From the NCBI RefSeq assembly GCF_028282165.1, contig NZ_JANQIM010000035.1, positions 1 through 49,925 of the forward strand: 49,925 nucleotides of DNA, written 5' to 3'. A model generated the notes under the pieces. It did no database searches. It had not been told where the DNA came from and saw nothing but the letters and a program-made list of their open reading frames with translations. This document shows positions 1 to 9,425 of this stretch, one piece after another; the first letter of the stretch is position 1, and each line of letters begins with the position of its first letter. Made by a program: the position numbers and the translations under genes. Origin of the DNA: Winogradskyella sp. (GTDB taxonomy: Bacteria; Bacteroidota; Bacteroidia; Flavobacteriales; Flavobacteriaceae).

Positions 1-446
1 GGGTTTATCGCAGCATCAGCCATTAATTCCAAAATACGATCGGCATATTTTGATAAGGAGCTTGCAAATCCACCAGAAAAACCAAAACTTAAATTAGCAC
101 CCAAGAAATCTATTTCTTCATTAAATTCATCTTTGGAAATTGTTGTAGTACCATTACCTAACATTGCACCAAGAATACTCTCAATACCAGCTTTATCTTT
201 GGTTGCAATAGGATTATTATCTATTCTGAGGGAATATGACACTCTTGGCAACTTGTGATTTTCAACAACAAGAACCTGCATGCCATTCTTTAAGGTAAAT
301 TCAGATGGAACGTCTAATTTTATCTCTGGCTCTGGGCCAGGTTTTGGCATTTTAGATCTATCAAGTTGTGCATTTAAACCTAATGAGACTAAAGTCAATA
401 GGATAAACGTAATAGCCTTTAAATTCATTTTATATAAATTTTTCAT
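1..446 (-). CDS. M16 family peptidase, non-catalytic partner subunit (partial, N-terminus only)
   Basis: The frame is open from an ATG at 446 on the minus strand to the window edge, giving about 148 residues; the gene continues outside. A signal peptide ends near LGLNAQ. It is followed by the M16 N-terminal fold (FTLKNGMQVLVVENHKLPRV, then AGIESILGAMLGNGTT). At the place where catalytic members carry HxxEH this protein has SILGAML, so it should not bind zinc. The ATG overlaps the TAA of the upstream catalytic M16 gene by one base (TAATG), which implies translational coupling. Paired active and inactive M16 subunits forming a periplasmic heterodimeric protease are a known arrangement. The substrate is unknown. 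Family assignment is firm, role inferred. Confidence 0.85.
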   Translation of the reverse strand, partial: MKNLYKMNLKAITFILLTLVSLGLNAQLDRSKMPKPGPEPEIKLDVPSEFTLKNGMQVLVVENHKLPRVSYSLRIDNNPIATKDKAGIESILGAMLGNGTTTISKDEFNEEIDFLGANLSFGFSGGFASSLSKYADRILELMADAAIN

Positions 447-1777
447 TATTGATCGTCTTTTTTAGGTAAATATTTAATTTCTACACGTTGGTTTGGACTC
501 AGATATTTTTTAGCAACATCTCTTATTTCCTCTCTTGTTATAGATCTGTACAAATCTAATTGTGTATTAATAAGATTAACATCACCATAAAGTAGATAGT
601 ATGTTGCCAAGGAACCGGCAATACCTTCGACACTAGTGTTTGAGTTTACAAATTGATTTTCAAACTGATTAAGTAATTTTTGATAATCACGCTCAGAAAT
701 AAGTTCTGACTGCATTACTTTTATTTCTTCATCCATTTCAGAAAGAAGTGTATCTAAAGCCACATCGCCCAGTGGTATTGCAAAAAGCGCAAAAATATTA
801 TGGTCTACTTGTCCTAAGTTTACAGCTTGTACAGCAAGTGCTTGTTTTTGCTCGTCTACCATTTTTTTGTAAAGTACAGAACTTTTCCCACCGCTTAAAT
901 AGGTCGAAATCATATCTAAAACATAAGCATCTCTCGATGATTGTGGTGGAAGTCTATACGCCGCTATTATTGCTGGTAATTGAATATTAGCATCAAAGGC
1001 TTCAACTTGCTTAGATTCGGTAATTGGGGTTTCCTTTGGGAAGTTTCTAACTGGTTTTGGTCTTTGTTTTACTTCACTAAAGTACTTCTTAACCAATTCT
1101 TTAGTCTCATTTGTATCAATATCACCGGCAACGATTAAAACAGCGTTGTTGGGAGTGTACCATTTATCAAAATAGGCATAAAACTCTTCTAATGTTGAAG
1201 CATTTATGTCCTCCATAAAACCTAGAACTGAATTCTTGTAAGGATGTACATCAAATAGGTTTTCATTAATAACTTCTAATAATTTCCCATAAGGTGCATC
1301 TGTTCTCTGACGTTTTTCTTCTTTAACCACTTCTTTTTGGGTATCAACTCCTATTTGGTCAATTACTGGATGCAGCATACGCTCAGATTCTAGCCATAAT
1401 CCTAATTCTAACTTATTTGATGGAAAAATATCGTAATAATAAGTTCTGTCCATAGACGTATTAGCATTAAATGTACCCCCGTTAGCAGGTATAATTTTCA
1501 TGAACTCCCCGCGTTCTATATTTTCAGAACCTTCAAATAATAGATGTTCAAAAAAATGGGCAAACCCAGATCTTAAACCCGTTTCTGGTTTTCCACCAAG
1601 ATCTTTACCGCCAACATCATACATAACGGAAGTAATTACAACTGGAGCCGAATTGTCTTGATGCAAAATTACATGTAAACCATTATCCAAATCGAACTCT
1701 GTAAAATCTACTTGCTGTCCGTTAGAATAAAACCCAACTAACAGTAAGGATAATAGAGCAAATACGCTTTTTTTCAT
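446..1777 (-). CDS. M16 family zinc metallopeptidase (insulinase/pitrilysin family), catalytic subunit
   Basis: 443 residues, the usual size of a single-length M16 subunit. A signal peptide covers about residues 1-20. The inverted zinc motif HFFEH lies at residues 74-78, and the third ligand is probably E153/E154 in VVKEEKRQR. The substrate-cleft region AFDANIQLPAIIAAYRLP and the C-terminal M16 domain follow. The protein is probably periplasmic or outer-membrane associated and acts with the inactive partner encoded immediately downstream, with overlapping stop and start codons. A TATTTTTG -7 box lies about 75 nt upstream, leaving a leader with two small hairpins. Its peptide substrate cannot be told from sequence. 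Confidence 0.93.
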   Translation of the reverse strand: MKKSVFALLSLLLVGFYSNGQQVDFTEFDLDNGLHVILHQDNSAPVVITSVMYDVGGKDLGGKPETGLRSGFAHFFEHLLFEGSENIERGEFMKIIPANGGTFNANTSMDRTYYYDIFPSNKLELGLWLESERMLHPVIDQIGVDTQKEVVKEEKRQRTDAPYGKLLEVINENLFDVHPYKNSVLGFMEDINASTLEEFYAYFDKWYTPNNAVLIVAGDIDTNETKELVKKYFSEVKQRPKPVRNFPKETPITESKQVEAFDANIQLPAIIAAYRLPPQSSRDAYVLDMISTYLSGGKSSVLYKKMVDEQKQALAVQAVNLGQVDHNIFALFAIPLGDVALDTLLSEMDEEIKVMQSELISERDYQKLLNQFENQFVNSNTSVEGIAGSLATYYLLYGDVNLINTQLDLYRSITREEIRDVAKKYLSPNQRVEIKYLPKKDDQ

Positions 1778-1852
1778 TATTAATAGTGTTTTGATTTTAA
1801 AACTGTTCTAGTGTTTGACACTGCTTTGTCCTTATTGTCACACAAAGCCTCG

Positions 1853-1860
1853 CAAAAATA
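1853..1860 (-). promoter_or_regulatory. Bacteroidota -7 box upstream of the M16 peptidase operon
   Basis: On the minus strand this reads TATTTTTG, matching TAnnTTTG. No clear TTTG -33 element sits 19 nt upstream. The predicted leader of about 70 nt contains two short inverted repeats, at 1823-1848 and 1810-1822. Confidence 0.5.
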
Positions 1861-1975
1861 AGGAATGATTTGCCTTTTTAATATAATAAAATGTGAAAAC
1901 TCTCATATTTGAGCATTCTGGTATTTTCACCGAATTTATAATTGCACTAAAAACTGGTCGAAAAGCCTAAAAACG

Positions 1976-2006
1976 TTTGTAGATTAGGAATTTAGGAGTA
2001 TATTTG
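1976..2006 (+). promoter_or_regulatory. Promoter of rplU-rpmA
   Basis: A full match to the Bacteroidota sigma-A promoter: TTTG at 1976-1979, exactly 19 nt, then TATATTTG at 1999-2006. The predicted transcription start is near 2012, leaving a leader of roughly 55 nt before the rplU ATG. This is the best promoter in the window. Confidence 0.85.
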
Positions 2007-2068
2007 CATCCGCTTTCTGAGAAAAAGCATATTTTGATTAATAAACTAATTAATAAAAACGTTACGCT

Positions 2069-2731
2069 ATGTACGCAATTGTAGAGATAGCAGGGCATCA
2101 ATTTAAAGTTGAGAAAGACCAAAAAGTTTTTGTTAACCGTTTGTCTACAGAAGAAGGAAAGAAAGTAGCTTTCGATAATGTTCTTCTAATAGGAAATGGT
2201 AATGACGTTACTTTAGGCGCCCCAGCTATAGACGGAGCACAAGTAAGTGCTAAAGTCTTAAAGCACCTTAAAGGTGACAAGGTAATCGTTTTCAAAAAGA
2301 AAAGACGTAAAGGATATCGTGTTAAGAATGGACACAGACAAGCCTTAACTGAAATCGTTATTGAAGGGATTACTGCATCTGGAGCCAAAAAGGCCGCTCC
2401 AAAGAAAGAGTCAGCTAAAGCTGATACAACAAAAAAAGCTGAACCTAAAGCTGCTGCAAAAACAGAAGCTAAAAAAACAACAGGTAAAGCTGATGATTTA
2501 AAGAAAATTGAAGGTATTGGGCCAAAAATTGCTTCTACTTTAATCGAAGCAGGCATTACTACCTATGCTGATTTAGCTAAGGCTAAACCAGAAGCAATTT
2601 CTGAAATCATAGCTAATGTCCGTGGTAACCACGTTACCGACACTTGGCCAGAGCAAGCTAAATTAGCTGCTGAAGGCAAGTGGGATGAGCTTAAAAAATG
2701 GCAAGACGAATTAGATGGTGGTAAAGCATAA
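2069..2731 (+). CDS. rplU: 50S ribosomal protein L21 with C-terminal helix-hairpin-helix extension
   Basis: 220 residues, about twice the length of ordinary L21 (about 103). Residues 1-105 are a standard L21 (MYAIVEIAGHQFKVEKDQ at the start, KKKRRKGYRVKNGHRQ near the rRNA-binding end). Residues 106-150 form a low-complexity Ala/Lys linker. Residues 150-220 form a small folded domain starting DDLKKIEGIGPKIASTLIEA, a helix-hairpin-helix motif of the kind that binds nucleic acid. The gene is cotranscribed with rpmA, 42 bp downstream, from the promoter at 1976-2006. Such extended L21 proteins occur in Flavobacteriia as I recall. What the extension does is not known to me. Confidence 0.97.
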   Translation: MYAIVEIAGHQFKVEKDQKVFVNRLSTEEGKKVAFDNVLLIGNGNDVTLGAPAIDGAQVSAKVLKHLKGDKVIVFKKKRRKGYRVKNGHRQALTEIVIEGITASGAKKAAPKKESAKADTTKKAEPKAAAKTEAKKTTGKADDLKKIEGIGPKIASTLIEAGITTYADLAKAKPEAISEIIANVRGNHVTDTWPEQAKLAAEGKWDELKKWQDELDGGKA

Positions 2732-2773
2732 TTGCGCAACCACTTAAGTATAACAATATAAAACCTTAAGACA

Positions 2774-3034
2774 ATGGCTCATAAAAAAGGAGTTGGTAGT
2801 TCTAAAAACGGTAGAGAATCAGAATCGAAACGCTTAGGTGTTAAGATTTTTGGTGGACAAGCTGCAGTTGCTGGAAACATCATCGTAAGACAACGTGGTA
2901 ACACACACCATCCAGGTGAAAATGTGTACCAAGGCAAAGACCACACTTTACATGCTAAAGTTGATGGTATCGTACAATTTACTAAGAGGAAAGACAACAA
3001 GTCTTATGTTTCTATAGCGCCTTTTGAGGCTTAA
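2774..3034 (+). CDS. rpmA: 50S ribosomal protein L27
   Basis: 86 residues, typical length. It starts [20 protein letters not shown], with the Gly/Lys-rich N-terminal tail that reaches the peptidyl-transferase centre, followed by the [20 protein letters not shown] core. The tail begins right after Met-Ala, so there is no N-terminal extension needing proteolytic removal, unlike in Firmicutes. It is the second gene of the rplU-rpmA operon and is followed 28 bp later by a rho-independent terminator. Confidence 0.98.
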   Translation: MAHKKGVGSSKNGRESESKRLGVKIFGGQAAVAGNIIVRQRGNTHHPGENVYQGKDHTLHAKVDGIVQFTKRKDNKSYVSIAPFEA

Positions 3035-3062
3035 GAAATTACTTCTTAAAAGAATAGAATTC

Positions 3063-3093
3063 AAACCCTTTCTAGACATAGAGAGGGTTTTTT
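3063..3093 (+). terminator. Rho-independent terminator of rplU-rpmA
   Basis: An 11-bp stem (3063-3073 with 3080-3090, one G-U pair) with a 6-nt loop, running into a T tract to 3093. It abuts the stop codon of the convergent MutS-like gene. The opposite strand lacks a comparable T tract, so it should serve mainly the ribosomal operon. Confidence 0.85.
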
Positions 3094-4870
3094 AGTTTTC
3101 CACTATTTTCATCTTCTTCAACAAAAAACTCGCATTCATATTTTGGCAAACCCCTTGTTTGAGTTTATAATCAAAAAAAAGCTCATCATTAACAATTTGT
3201 GCATCAAAAAAATAGTTCTTCACATCTTCTAATTCTGCTTCGGTTTCGGTAAGGCTTAAATCATGGGTAGCGATAATTCCTGTTGCATTAAGCTTCACTA
3301 ATTTTTCAACAAATTTTTTGGAGCCAATGGCTTTATCCGTACTGTTGGTTCCTTTTAATATCTCGTCTAAAATCACAAAGTAGTTTTTGTCGTTTTCAAT
3401 CGTGTCGACTACAAATTTTAATCGGGTTAGTTCACTAAAAAAGTAAGAACTGTCGTCGGTTAGCGAATCTGTGGTTCGCATACTTGTAATCAACCTAATA
3501 GGCTTGTAGCTGCTTTCCTTAGCACAAACTGGCAACCCAACATTGGCCATTACAATATGTAAGGCTACGGTTCTTAAAAACGTACTTTTTCCAGCCATAT
3601 TGGCCCCAGTTACAATAAAGAACTGTCCTTGCCCTAGTACCATATCACTATCGATGCGTTTTTTAGGATTTAAAAGAGGGTGTCCTATTGCCTTAACCTC
3701 AATTGTAACTTTATCATTAGTGATTTTAGGATAGGTATAATTTTGGTAATTAAAGGCGTAATTCCCAAAACTATTATATGCATCAAAAAATGTCACCACC
3801 TCAAACCAATCCTCAACCTTATCGGCGTATTTAGCAATCCATTGTTCTATGCGATAGGTTTGCCTTATATCCCAAAGTAAATAGCCATTGCCAAAAATGG
3901 CAGATATAAAATTATTCCTATTATCCAAAGCGTCTAAAGCCTTTGAAAATCTTGAAAATATTTGAGATGCTTTTAAGTTGTCTAATTGAATTTTTTGTTG
4001 TTTTTCGAGTAAAAGCTTAGACTCAAACGTATGATTTTCGATCTGTTCTAACAACAATGCATATTGCCTAAACGTATCTTTAGCCTTCTCTGTGTTTTGT
4101 GCTATCTCATTGATTCGTTTTAAATATCTACCCGTTATTGCCAACCCAAACAATAACCAATACCCTGCATATTTAATAGGTATAACTTCAATAATCCCCA
4201 AAACTAATATTGTAACTGATGCTATACTAAAAGCACTTGTTAACCAATACATGGTTGTGCTTAAAAATGGGGTATAATCCTTTAACCATTTAATTATGGA
4301 TTTGGCCTGATGTTCAATCTCTACACCTTGTGCAATTCCTGTATAATGTTGCCTCCACTCTGGTGATTTAGACAATTCTTTTATAGCTTCTTGTCTTGCT
4401 TCTATGTCAACAATATTATTAGCAAGTAAACTTTGCACCAAGCGGTCTGTACCTTCTTTAATGGTCGTTCGATTAATAAATTGAAAAAATGAGCCTCGCC
4501 CAAATAAATCAATATCTAAGCTATAGGCATGTTTAGGATTCTGAAATCGGGAACCATCAGCTCTATTGTGAAAATCACCTGAAGCTATTTGGAGTTCCTC
4601 ATCATTGATTTTGGCTAATCTTTTATGAAGTGCTCTCTTGTTTTTTAAATCTGTATATCTCGAAAGTAGATAAAGAAATATGATTGCTCCTATAGCAGCA
4701 ATTAATAGCACAATTTTCCAGCGTCCAAAGCTCAAATAAATCCCAAAGGCCGTTAAAGCGAAAATGGATAGTCTCGAAATACTAAGAACACCCATTAATT
4801 TATAAATACGCTTAGCTTCTGTATTATGTATATTACGCTGTTCGTTGTAAAATGTAACTGGATCTTGCAT
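3092..4870 (-). CDS. Membrane-anchored MutS-family ATPase
   Basis: 592 residues from the ATG at 4870. A longer frame starting with TTG at 4891 would begin inside the sdh terminator stem, so it is rejected. Two pairs of hydrophobic segments (about residues 35-70 and 205-250) suggest membrane anchoring. A MutS-type core helical region follows, then a C-terminal MutS ATPase domain: Walker A GANMAGKST at about 422, DSLTDDSSYFFSE, Walker B region FVILDEILKGTNSTDKA, and ATHDLSL. The N-terminal mismatch-recognition domain of MutS is absent, and there is no C-terminal Smr nuclease domain as in MutS2. Similar proteins are common in Bacteroidota and usually annotated as MutS-related. A role in mismatch repair is not supported. 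Confidence 0.85.
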   Translation of the reverse strand: MQDPVTFYNEQRNIHNTEAKRIYKLMGVLSISRLSIFALTAFGIYLSFGRWKIVLLIAAIGAIIFLYLLSRYTDLKNKRALHKRLAKINDEELQIASGDFHNRADGSRFQNPKHAYSLDIDLFGRGSFFQFINRTTIKEGTDRLVQSLLANNIVDIEARQEAIKELSKSPEWRQHYTGIAQGVEIEHQAKSIIKWLKDYTPFLSTTMYWLTSAFSIASVTILVLGIIEVIPIKYAGYWLLFGLAITGRYLKRINEIAQNTEKAKDTFRQYALLLEQIENHTFESKLLLEKQQKIQLDNLKASQIFSRFSKALDALDNRNNFISAIFGNGYLLWDIRQTYRIEQWIAKYADKVEDWFEVVTFFDAYNSFGNYAFNYQNYTYPKITNDKVTIEVKAIGHPLLNPKKRIDSDMVLGQGQFFIVTGANMAGKSTFLRTVALHIVMANVGLPVCAKESSYKPIRLITSMRTTDSLTDDSSYFFSELTRLKFVVDTIENDKNYFVILDEILKGTNSTDKAIGSKKFVEKLVKLNATGIIATHDLSLTETEAELEDVKNYFFDAQIVNDELFFDYKLKQGVCQNMNASFLLKKMKIVEN

Positions 4871-4877
4871 TAAGACG

Positions 4878-4911
4878 AAATAAAATCCCAAGATAAGATT
4901 TTACCTTGGGA
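4878..4911 (-). terminator. Rho-independent terminator of sdhCAB
   Basis: On the minus strand an 11-bp stem (4911-4901 with 4896-4886, one G-U pair) and a 4-nt loop are followed by TTTTATTT. It lies 42 bp after the sdhB stop and ends 8 bp before the ATG of the MutS-like gene, so that gene is read by leakage through the terminator or from a promoter not seen here. Confidence 0.8.
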
Positions 4912-4952
4912 TTCAAATATTATAGATTATTTTATGGAATTGCAGTAAATCC

Positions 4953-5702
4953 TTAACCTTTAAAACTAGCAGCTAAGTATTCACGGTTCATACGTGCTAT
5001 ATTTTCTAAAGATATGCCTTTAGGGCACTCAACTTCACAAGCACCGGTATTGGTGCAATTACCAAACCCTTCTTCATCCATTTGCTTTACCATATTTAAA
5101 ACACGATCAGTAGCTTCAACTTGTCCTTGTGGCAATAAAGCAAATTGAGACACCTTAGCAGAAACAAACAACATCGCCGAAGAGTTTTTACAGCTCGCCA
5201 CGCAAGCACCACAACCAATACATGTTGCCGCATCAAAGGCTTTATCAGCATTTTCCTTTTCAATTGGAATGGCGTTAGCATCCTGAGTATTCCCAGAGGT
5301 GTTTACTGAAATAAAACCACCTGCCTGTTGAATGCGATCAAACGATGTACGGTCTACAATTAAATCTTTTATAACAGGGAATGCCTTTGCTCTCCAAGGT
5401 TCTATATAAATAGTGTCGCCATCCTTAAAGCTACGCATGTGCAACTGGCACGCGGTAATCTTTGTAGCTGGGCCATGTGCTCGCCCGTTAATATATAATG
5501 AACACGTTCCACAAATACCTTCTCTACAATCGTGATCAAAGGCCACAGGAGATTCGCCCTTTTCAATCAATTCTTGATTAAGCACATCTAACATCTCTAA
5601 AAAAGACATATCCGGGGAAATTCCACTGACTGGATAATCAACAATTTTTCCTTTATCATTAGCATCTTTTTGACGCCATATTTTTAATGTTAAATTCATC
5701 AT
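4953..5702 (-). CDS. sdhB: Succinate dehydrogenase / fumarate reductase iron-sulfur subunit
   Basis: 249 residues, normal length. The N-terminal plant-type ferredoxin domain carries the [2Fe-2S] ligands in CREGICGTC and a later Cys in ITACQLHM. The C-terminal domain carries [14 protein letters not shown] and [15 protein letters not shown] for the [4Fe-4S] and [3Fe-4S] clusters. It passes electrons between the SdhA flavin and the membrane quinone site of complex II. It is the last gene of sdhCAB, 6 bp after sdhA, and is followed by a strong terminator. Two adjacent Met codons (5702 and 5699) are both possible starts. Confidence 0.97.
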   Translation of the reverse strand: MMNLTLKIWRQKDANDKGKIVDYPVSGISPDMSFLEMLDVLNQELIEKGESPVAFDHDCREGICGTCSLYINGRAHGPATKITACQLHMRSFKDGDTIYIEPWRAKAFPVIKDLIVDRTSFDRIQQAGGFISVNTSGNTQDANAIPIEKENADKAFDAATCIGCGACVASCKNSSAMLFVSAKVSQFALLPQGQVEATDRVLNMVKQMDEEGFGNCTNTGACEVECPKGISLENIARMNREYLAASFKG

Positions 5703-5708
5703 AGCTTT

Positions 5709-7709
5709 TTATTTGTAACTTCTCTCTTTCACTTCAATATTTTCGTACTCTAATGACTCTTTATGGTGAACAGCATCACTTGGTTGACCTTTATATTCCC
5801 ATGCCGAAACATATTGGTATTCTTTTACTCTTAAAGCTTCACCACCTTCAGTTTGGTATTCCTCTCTAAAATGCCCTCCAGCTGATTCGTTGCGCTCTAA
5901 TGCATCTTTTGCAAATAACTCACCTAGTTCTAGGAAGTCAGCAACACGACCAGCTTTTGCTAATTCTTCGTTGTATTCGTTTTCATTCCCAGGAACAAAG
6001 ACATCTTTGTAGAATTCTTCTCTTAACTTAGCGATTTCTTGAATTGCCTCCTTAAGCTCTTTTTCGTTGCGAGCCATTCCGCATTTGTTCCACATTATTT
6101 TGCCTAAACGCTTATGAAAATGATCAACGGATTTCGTCCCCTGATTATTAACAAGTCTATTAATCGTGTCTTTTACACTTTTCTCAGCTTCATCAAATTC
6201 TTTGGTATCGGTCGGAATTGGGCCAGTTCTAATATCATGAGCCAGATAATCTCCAATGGTGTATGGCAGTACAAAATAACCATCCGCTAGACCTTGCATT
6301 AAAGCCGAAGCTCCTAATCTGTTTGCACCATGATCTGAGAAATTAGCCTCACCAATGGCATACAATCCTGGTACAGTAGTCATTAAATTATAGTCCACCC
6401 AAAGTCCTCCCATAGTATAGTGAACCGCAGGATAAATCATCATTGGTGTTTCGTATGGATTTTGATCGACGATCTTTTCATACATCTGGAATAAGTTGCC
6501 ATACTTATTTTCTACAACTTTCTTACCTAAGTCGGTCACTACTTTTTTATCGTCAACGTTGAGCCCTTTTATGTAAGCTTGTTCTTTACCGTAACGCTCT
6601 ATAGCAGAAGCAAAATCCAAGTACACCGCTTCACCTGTTTGGTTAACACCATAACCTGCATCGCAACGCTCTTTAGCCGCTCTCGATGCCACGTCTCTTG
6701 GCACCAAGTTTCCGAAGGCTGGATAGCGACGTTCTAAATAGTAATCTCTATCTTCTTCAGCGAGTTCGGTCGGTTTTAAACTACCGTTTCTAATCGCCTC
6801 TACATCCTTTTTATGTTTTGGCACCCAAATACGACCATCGTTTCTTAAAGACTCAGACATTAACGTTAATTTAGATTGATGATCTCCAGAAACTGGAATA
6901 CATGTTGGGTGAATTTGTGTGTAACATGGATTAGCGAAAAAAGCACCTCGTTTGTGGGCTTTCCATGCTGCCGTAACGTTTGATCCCATAGCATAGGTTG
7001 ATAAATAAAAGGCATTTCCGTAACCGCCAGTTCCTAAAACTACAGCATGCGCCGAATGGCGTTCTATTTCACCTGTTACAAGATTACGTGCTATTATACC
7101 TCTTGCTTTTCCATCTACGATGACCACATCTAACATTTCGTGACGTGTGTACATTTTGATCTTTCCACGACCAATCTGACGGTTCATAGCGGCATAAGCA
7201 CCTAACAACAATTGTTGTCCTGTTTGGCCTTTAGCATAGAATGTTCGTGATACCAATACACCACCAAACGAACGGTTATCCAATAAGCCTCCATATTCCC
7301 TAGCAAATGGTACACCTTGCGCCACGCATTGATCAATAATATTGGTTGAAACCTCAGCTAAGCGATAAACGTTAGCTTCACGAGAGCGATAATCGCCTCC
7401 TTTTACAGTGTCGTAAAATAATCTGTAGGTAGAGTCACCATCGCCTTGATAATTCTTTGCTGCATTGATTCCGCCTTGTGCTGCAATAGAGTGTGCACGT
7501 CTAGGTGAATCTTGAAAGCAAAATGCTTTTACATTGTAGCCTAACTCAGCTAGGGTTGCTGCAGCAGAACCTCCTGCTAAACCAGTACCAACGATGATGA
7601 CATCGATCAAACGTTTGTTGGCTGGATTAACAAGATTTATATCATTTTTATGTTTTGTCCACTTGTCCGCTAAAGGACCTTCTGGTATTTTAGAATCTAA
7701 TATTGACAT
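5709..7709 (-). CDS. sdhA: Succinate dehydrogenase / fumarate reductase flavoprotein subunit
   Basis: 666 residues, the long form typical of the Bacteroidota/B. subtilis-like (diheme cytochrome b) class. The FAD-binding Rossmann motif is [18 protein letters not shown]. The covalent-flavin region is [20 protein letters not shown], the substrate-side motif is [12 protein letters not shown], and [18 protein letters not shown] contributes to the FAD site. It oxidises succinate to fumarate in the TCA cycle on the cytoplasmic face of the inner membrane. It lies between sdhC and sdhB with gaps of 10 and 6 bp. Whether it also works as a fumarate reductase cannot be decided from sequence. Confidence 0.98.
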   Translation of the reverse strand: MSILDSKIPEGPLADKWTKHKNDINLVNPANKRLIDVIIVGTGLAGGSAAATLAELGYNVKAFCFQDSPRRAHSIAAQGGINAAKNYQGDGDSTYRLFYDTVKGGDYRSREANVYRLAEVSTNIIDQCVAQGVPFAREYGGLLDNRSFGGVLVSRTFYAKGQTGQQLLLGAYAAMNRQIGRGKIKMYTRHEMLDVVIVDGKARGIIARNLVTGEIERHSAHAVVLGTGGYGNAFYLSTYAMGSNVTAAWKAHKRGAFFANPCYTQIHPTCIPVSGDHQSKLTLMSESLRNDGRIWVPKHKKDVEAIRNGSLKPTELAEEDRDYYLERRYPAFGNLVPRDVASRAAKERCDAGYGVNQTGEAVYLDFASAIERYGKEQAYIKGLNVDDKKVVTDLGKKVVENKYGNLFQMYEKIVDQNPYETPMMIYPAVHYTMGGLWVDYNLMTTVPGLYAIGEANFSDHGANRLGASALMQGLADGYFVLPYTIGDYLAHDIRTGPIPTDTKEFDEAEKSVKDTINRLVNNQGTKSVDHFHKRLGKIMWNKCGMARNEKELKEAIQEIAKLREEFYKDVFVPGNENEYNEELAKAGRVADFLELGELFAKDALERNESAGGHFREEYQTEGGEALRVKEYQYVSAWEYKGQPSDAVHHKESLEYENIEVKERSYK

Positions 7710-7719
7710 AGTGTTCTTT

Positions 7720-8406
7720 TTAATGGGTAAAGTGATGGTAAACCGCGATGAAAATAAACAAAGCAGGAATGCCTATAGAATAAACCTTACTGAAGCCTTT
7801 AAGTCCTTTGATATACTTATTATTGGCACCAATGGATTGGAAAGATGAATTGAATCCATGTAATAAATGCAAGGCTAATAATACAAAGGCCACAACATAA
7901 ATCCCAACTCTGACGGGGCTTACAAACTTTTCGCGTAGTTCTTCATAATAACGGAAGCCAGACTCAGCATTATTAGGATCAATTAAACCGCTCATATCGC
8001 CTTCAACGTATTTCACTGTCATTTCGTGAACCCAGAAGTCGTACATATGCAGGCCTAAGAACGCCAATACAACGACACCAGTGAGTAACATATTTCTAGA
8101 CATCCAAGTAGAATTATCTTTTGCAGAGTTACTTGCATATTTTACACTTCTAGATGCTCTGTTCTTAGCTTCTAGGATAAAGCCCATTACAAAATGAAAG
8201 ACAACACCAAAAATTAAAATGGGTTGCATAAGCCCTTGAACTAATGGATTAGTTCCCATAAAATGGGACAAATTGTTAAATAGTTCTTCACTAAAGACCG
8301 AGGTAAAATTTATGGAAACATGCATTACGAGAAAAACCATTAGGAAGAGTGCCGAAAGTGCCATGGCAAACTTTCTTCCAATCGAAGAATTTAGAATTCC
8401 GCTCAT
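7720..8406 (-). CDS. sdhC: Succinate dehydrogenase cytochrome b subunit (five-helix type)
   Basis: 228 residues with five predicted membrane helices. The first begins [20 protein letters not shown] and the last is [18 protein letters not shown]. Histidines placed in helices ([23 protein letters not shown]) are suitable for two b haems, as in the single-subunit membrane anchor of B. subtilis and Wolinella complex II. There is no separate sdhD, as expected for this class. It is the first gene of sdhCAB, with its own promoter at 8435-8466. Confidence 0.95.
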   Translation of the reverse strand: MSGILNSSIGRKFAMALSALFLMVFLVMHVSINFTSVFSEELFNNLSHFMGTNPLVQGLMQPILIFGVVFHFVMGFILEAKNRASRSVKYASNSAKDNSTWMSRNMLLTGVVVLAFLGLHMYDFWVHEMTVKYVEGDMSGLIDPNNAESGFRYYEELREKFVSPVRVGIYVVAFVLLALHLLHGFNSSFQSIGANNKYIKGLKGFSKVYSIGIPALFIFIAVYHHFTH

Positions 8407-8434
8407 TGTAGATTTAATCTTTTTGTTAGTCTTA

Positions 8435-8466
8435 CAAAAATACAGTACAATCCACGTTTTAGCAAC
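8435..8466 (-). promoter_or_regulatory. Promoter of sdhCAB
   Basis: On the minus strand GTTG (8466-8463), a 20-nt spacer and TATTTTTG (8442-8435) approximate the TTTG/TAnnTTTG consensus. The leader before the sdhC ATG at 8406 would be about 20-25 nt. Confidence 0.6.
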
Positions 8467-8500
8467 TGACGTTTGTTATAATTATTTATTTAGAATGGTT

Positions 8501-9367
8501 TTAATTAGACACGCTCGGAATCAGTCCTCTCAGTCCCATATCAACGACCTGTTCACCAGCCGATGGCTCATATTTTCCGTCATTATTGACTTCTGTCCAC
8601 TCAAAACTATTATTTATGGAAAACGACAGCGTTACTGTAATGTCTTCAGTCTCATTTCCTGTGACACTAAAGTTCTCTACAAACTGACCTGTGACAACAC
8701 AAGAGCCTTGTGGCACAGGTGACGTATTGAACAATGGGTTAGGAACTGTTGTTGCGCCTTCAGGTGCTTGGCCTTGGGACGTGAAGCCTAAAGCCTCAAA
8801 GGCCCAAAATCCTTGTAGTTTATTCTCATTAACTGTGAAGGTACTTCCATTGAGATCAAATGAAGTGACATAATTATTGTAGCCCACAAAGCTTGCCAAA
8901 CGGCCTGTAACCTCACCAACATTATCTGTTAAGATCTGTATGTCGCCTTCTTGATATGCTAAAGACACGCGTACCCATTGGTAATTTCCGACAGCAACTT
9001 GACTCAAAGGTATACTTAGAAACACATCATCATCACCTACTAAGATGGATTGTTGAAAATCAATGGCCATGTCTCCCCCTGCATTAGTTTCTGGGCCTTC
9101 ATAAATGATTTCACCATCACCTAAAAGTGTATTTGCTGTTGGTGCAAACTCAATATAGTTGGCGCTCATGCTTTGAATAACTGGAGTTTGTGCCGCATTC
9201 CCATTTGGAATGGTGGCTGGCTGCCCTAAATTATCTAATCGTTGTTGGTTGGAATCAAAATTGAGCTTAATGATTAATTGCGGCGTCCCATTTTGATTGT
9301 TTTCATCATCATCGCTACAAGACACTACTATTATAAGCATTAAAATAAGTAGGAAAATTTTTTTCAT
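8501..9367 (-). CDS. Putative surface lipoprotein of unknown function
   Basis: 288 residues. The signal peptide ends in a lipobox with Cys17 (VVSCSDDDE). The acidic run just after the Cys resembles the lipoprotein export signal that sends Bacteroidota lipoproteins to the outer leaflet. The mature part is predicted beta-rich, with no catalytic motif I recognise; it contains LIIKLNFDSNQQRL near the N-terminus and a stretch ending EWTEVNNDGKYEPSAGEQV. That last part resembles the EF-hand-like DxNxDGxxEP dockerin/MbnP-like ending and could bind calcium. It lies downstream of the BNR protein gene on the same strand (58-bp gap). The function is not known. Confidence 0.8.
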   Translation of the reverse strand: MKKIFLLILMLIIVVSCSDDDENNQNGTPQLIIKLNFDSNQQRLDNLGQPATIPNGNAAQTPVIQSMSANYIEFAPTANTLLGDGEIIYEGPETNAGGDMAIDFQQSILVGDDDVFLSIPLSQVAVGNYQWVRVSLAYQEGDIQILTDNVGEVTGRLASFVGYNNYVTSFDLNGSTFTVNENKLQGFWAFEALGFTSQGQAPEGATTVPNPLFNTSPVPQGSCVVTGQFVENFSVTGNETEDITVTLSFSINNSFEWTEVNNDGKYEPSAGEQVVDMGLRGLIPSVSN

Positions 9368-9425
9368 ATTAAGATAAGATTTGGATTCTAAAAATAAACA
9401 TTTTTATTGACACCTCTAAAAGTCA

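Noticed and set aside
2098..2556. Open frame on the minus strand inside rplU
   Set aside because: It is the antisense shadow of the Ala/Lys-rich linker; composition follows rplU codon use.
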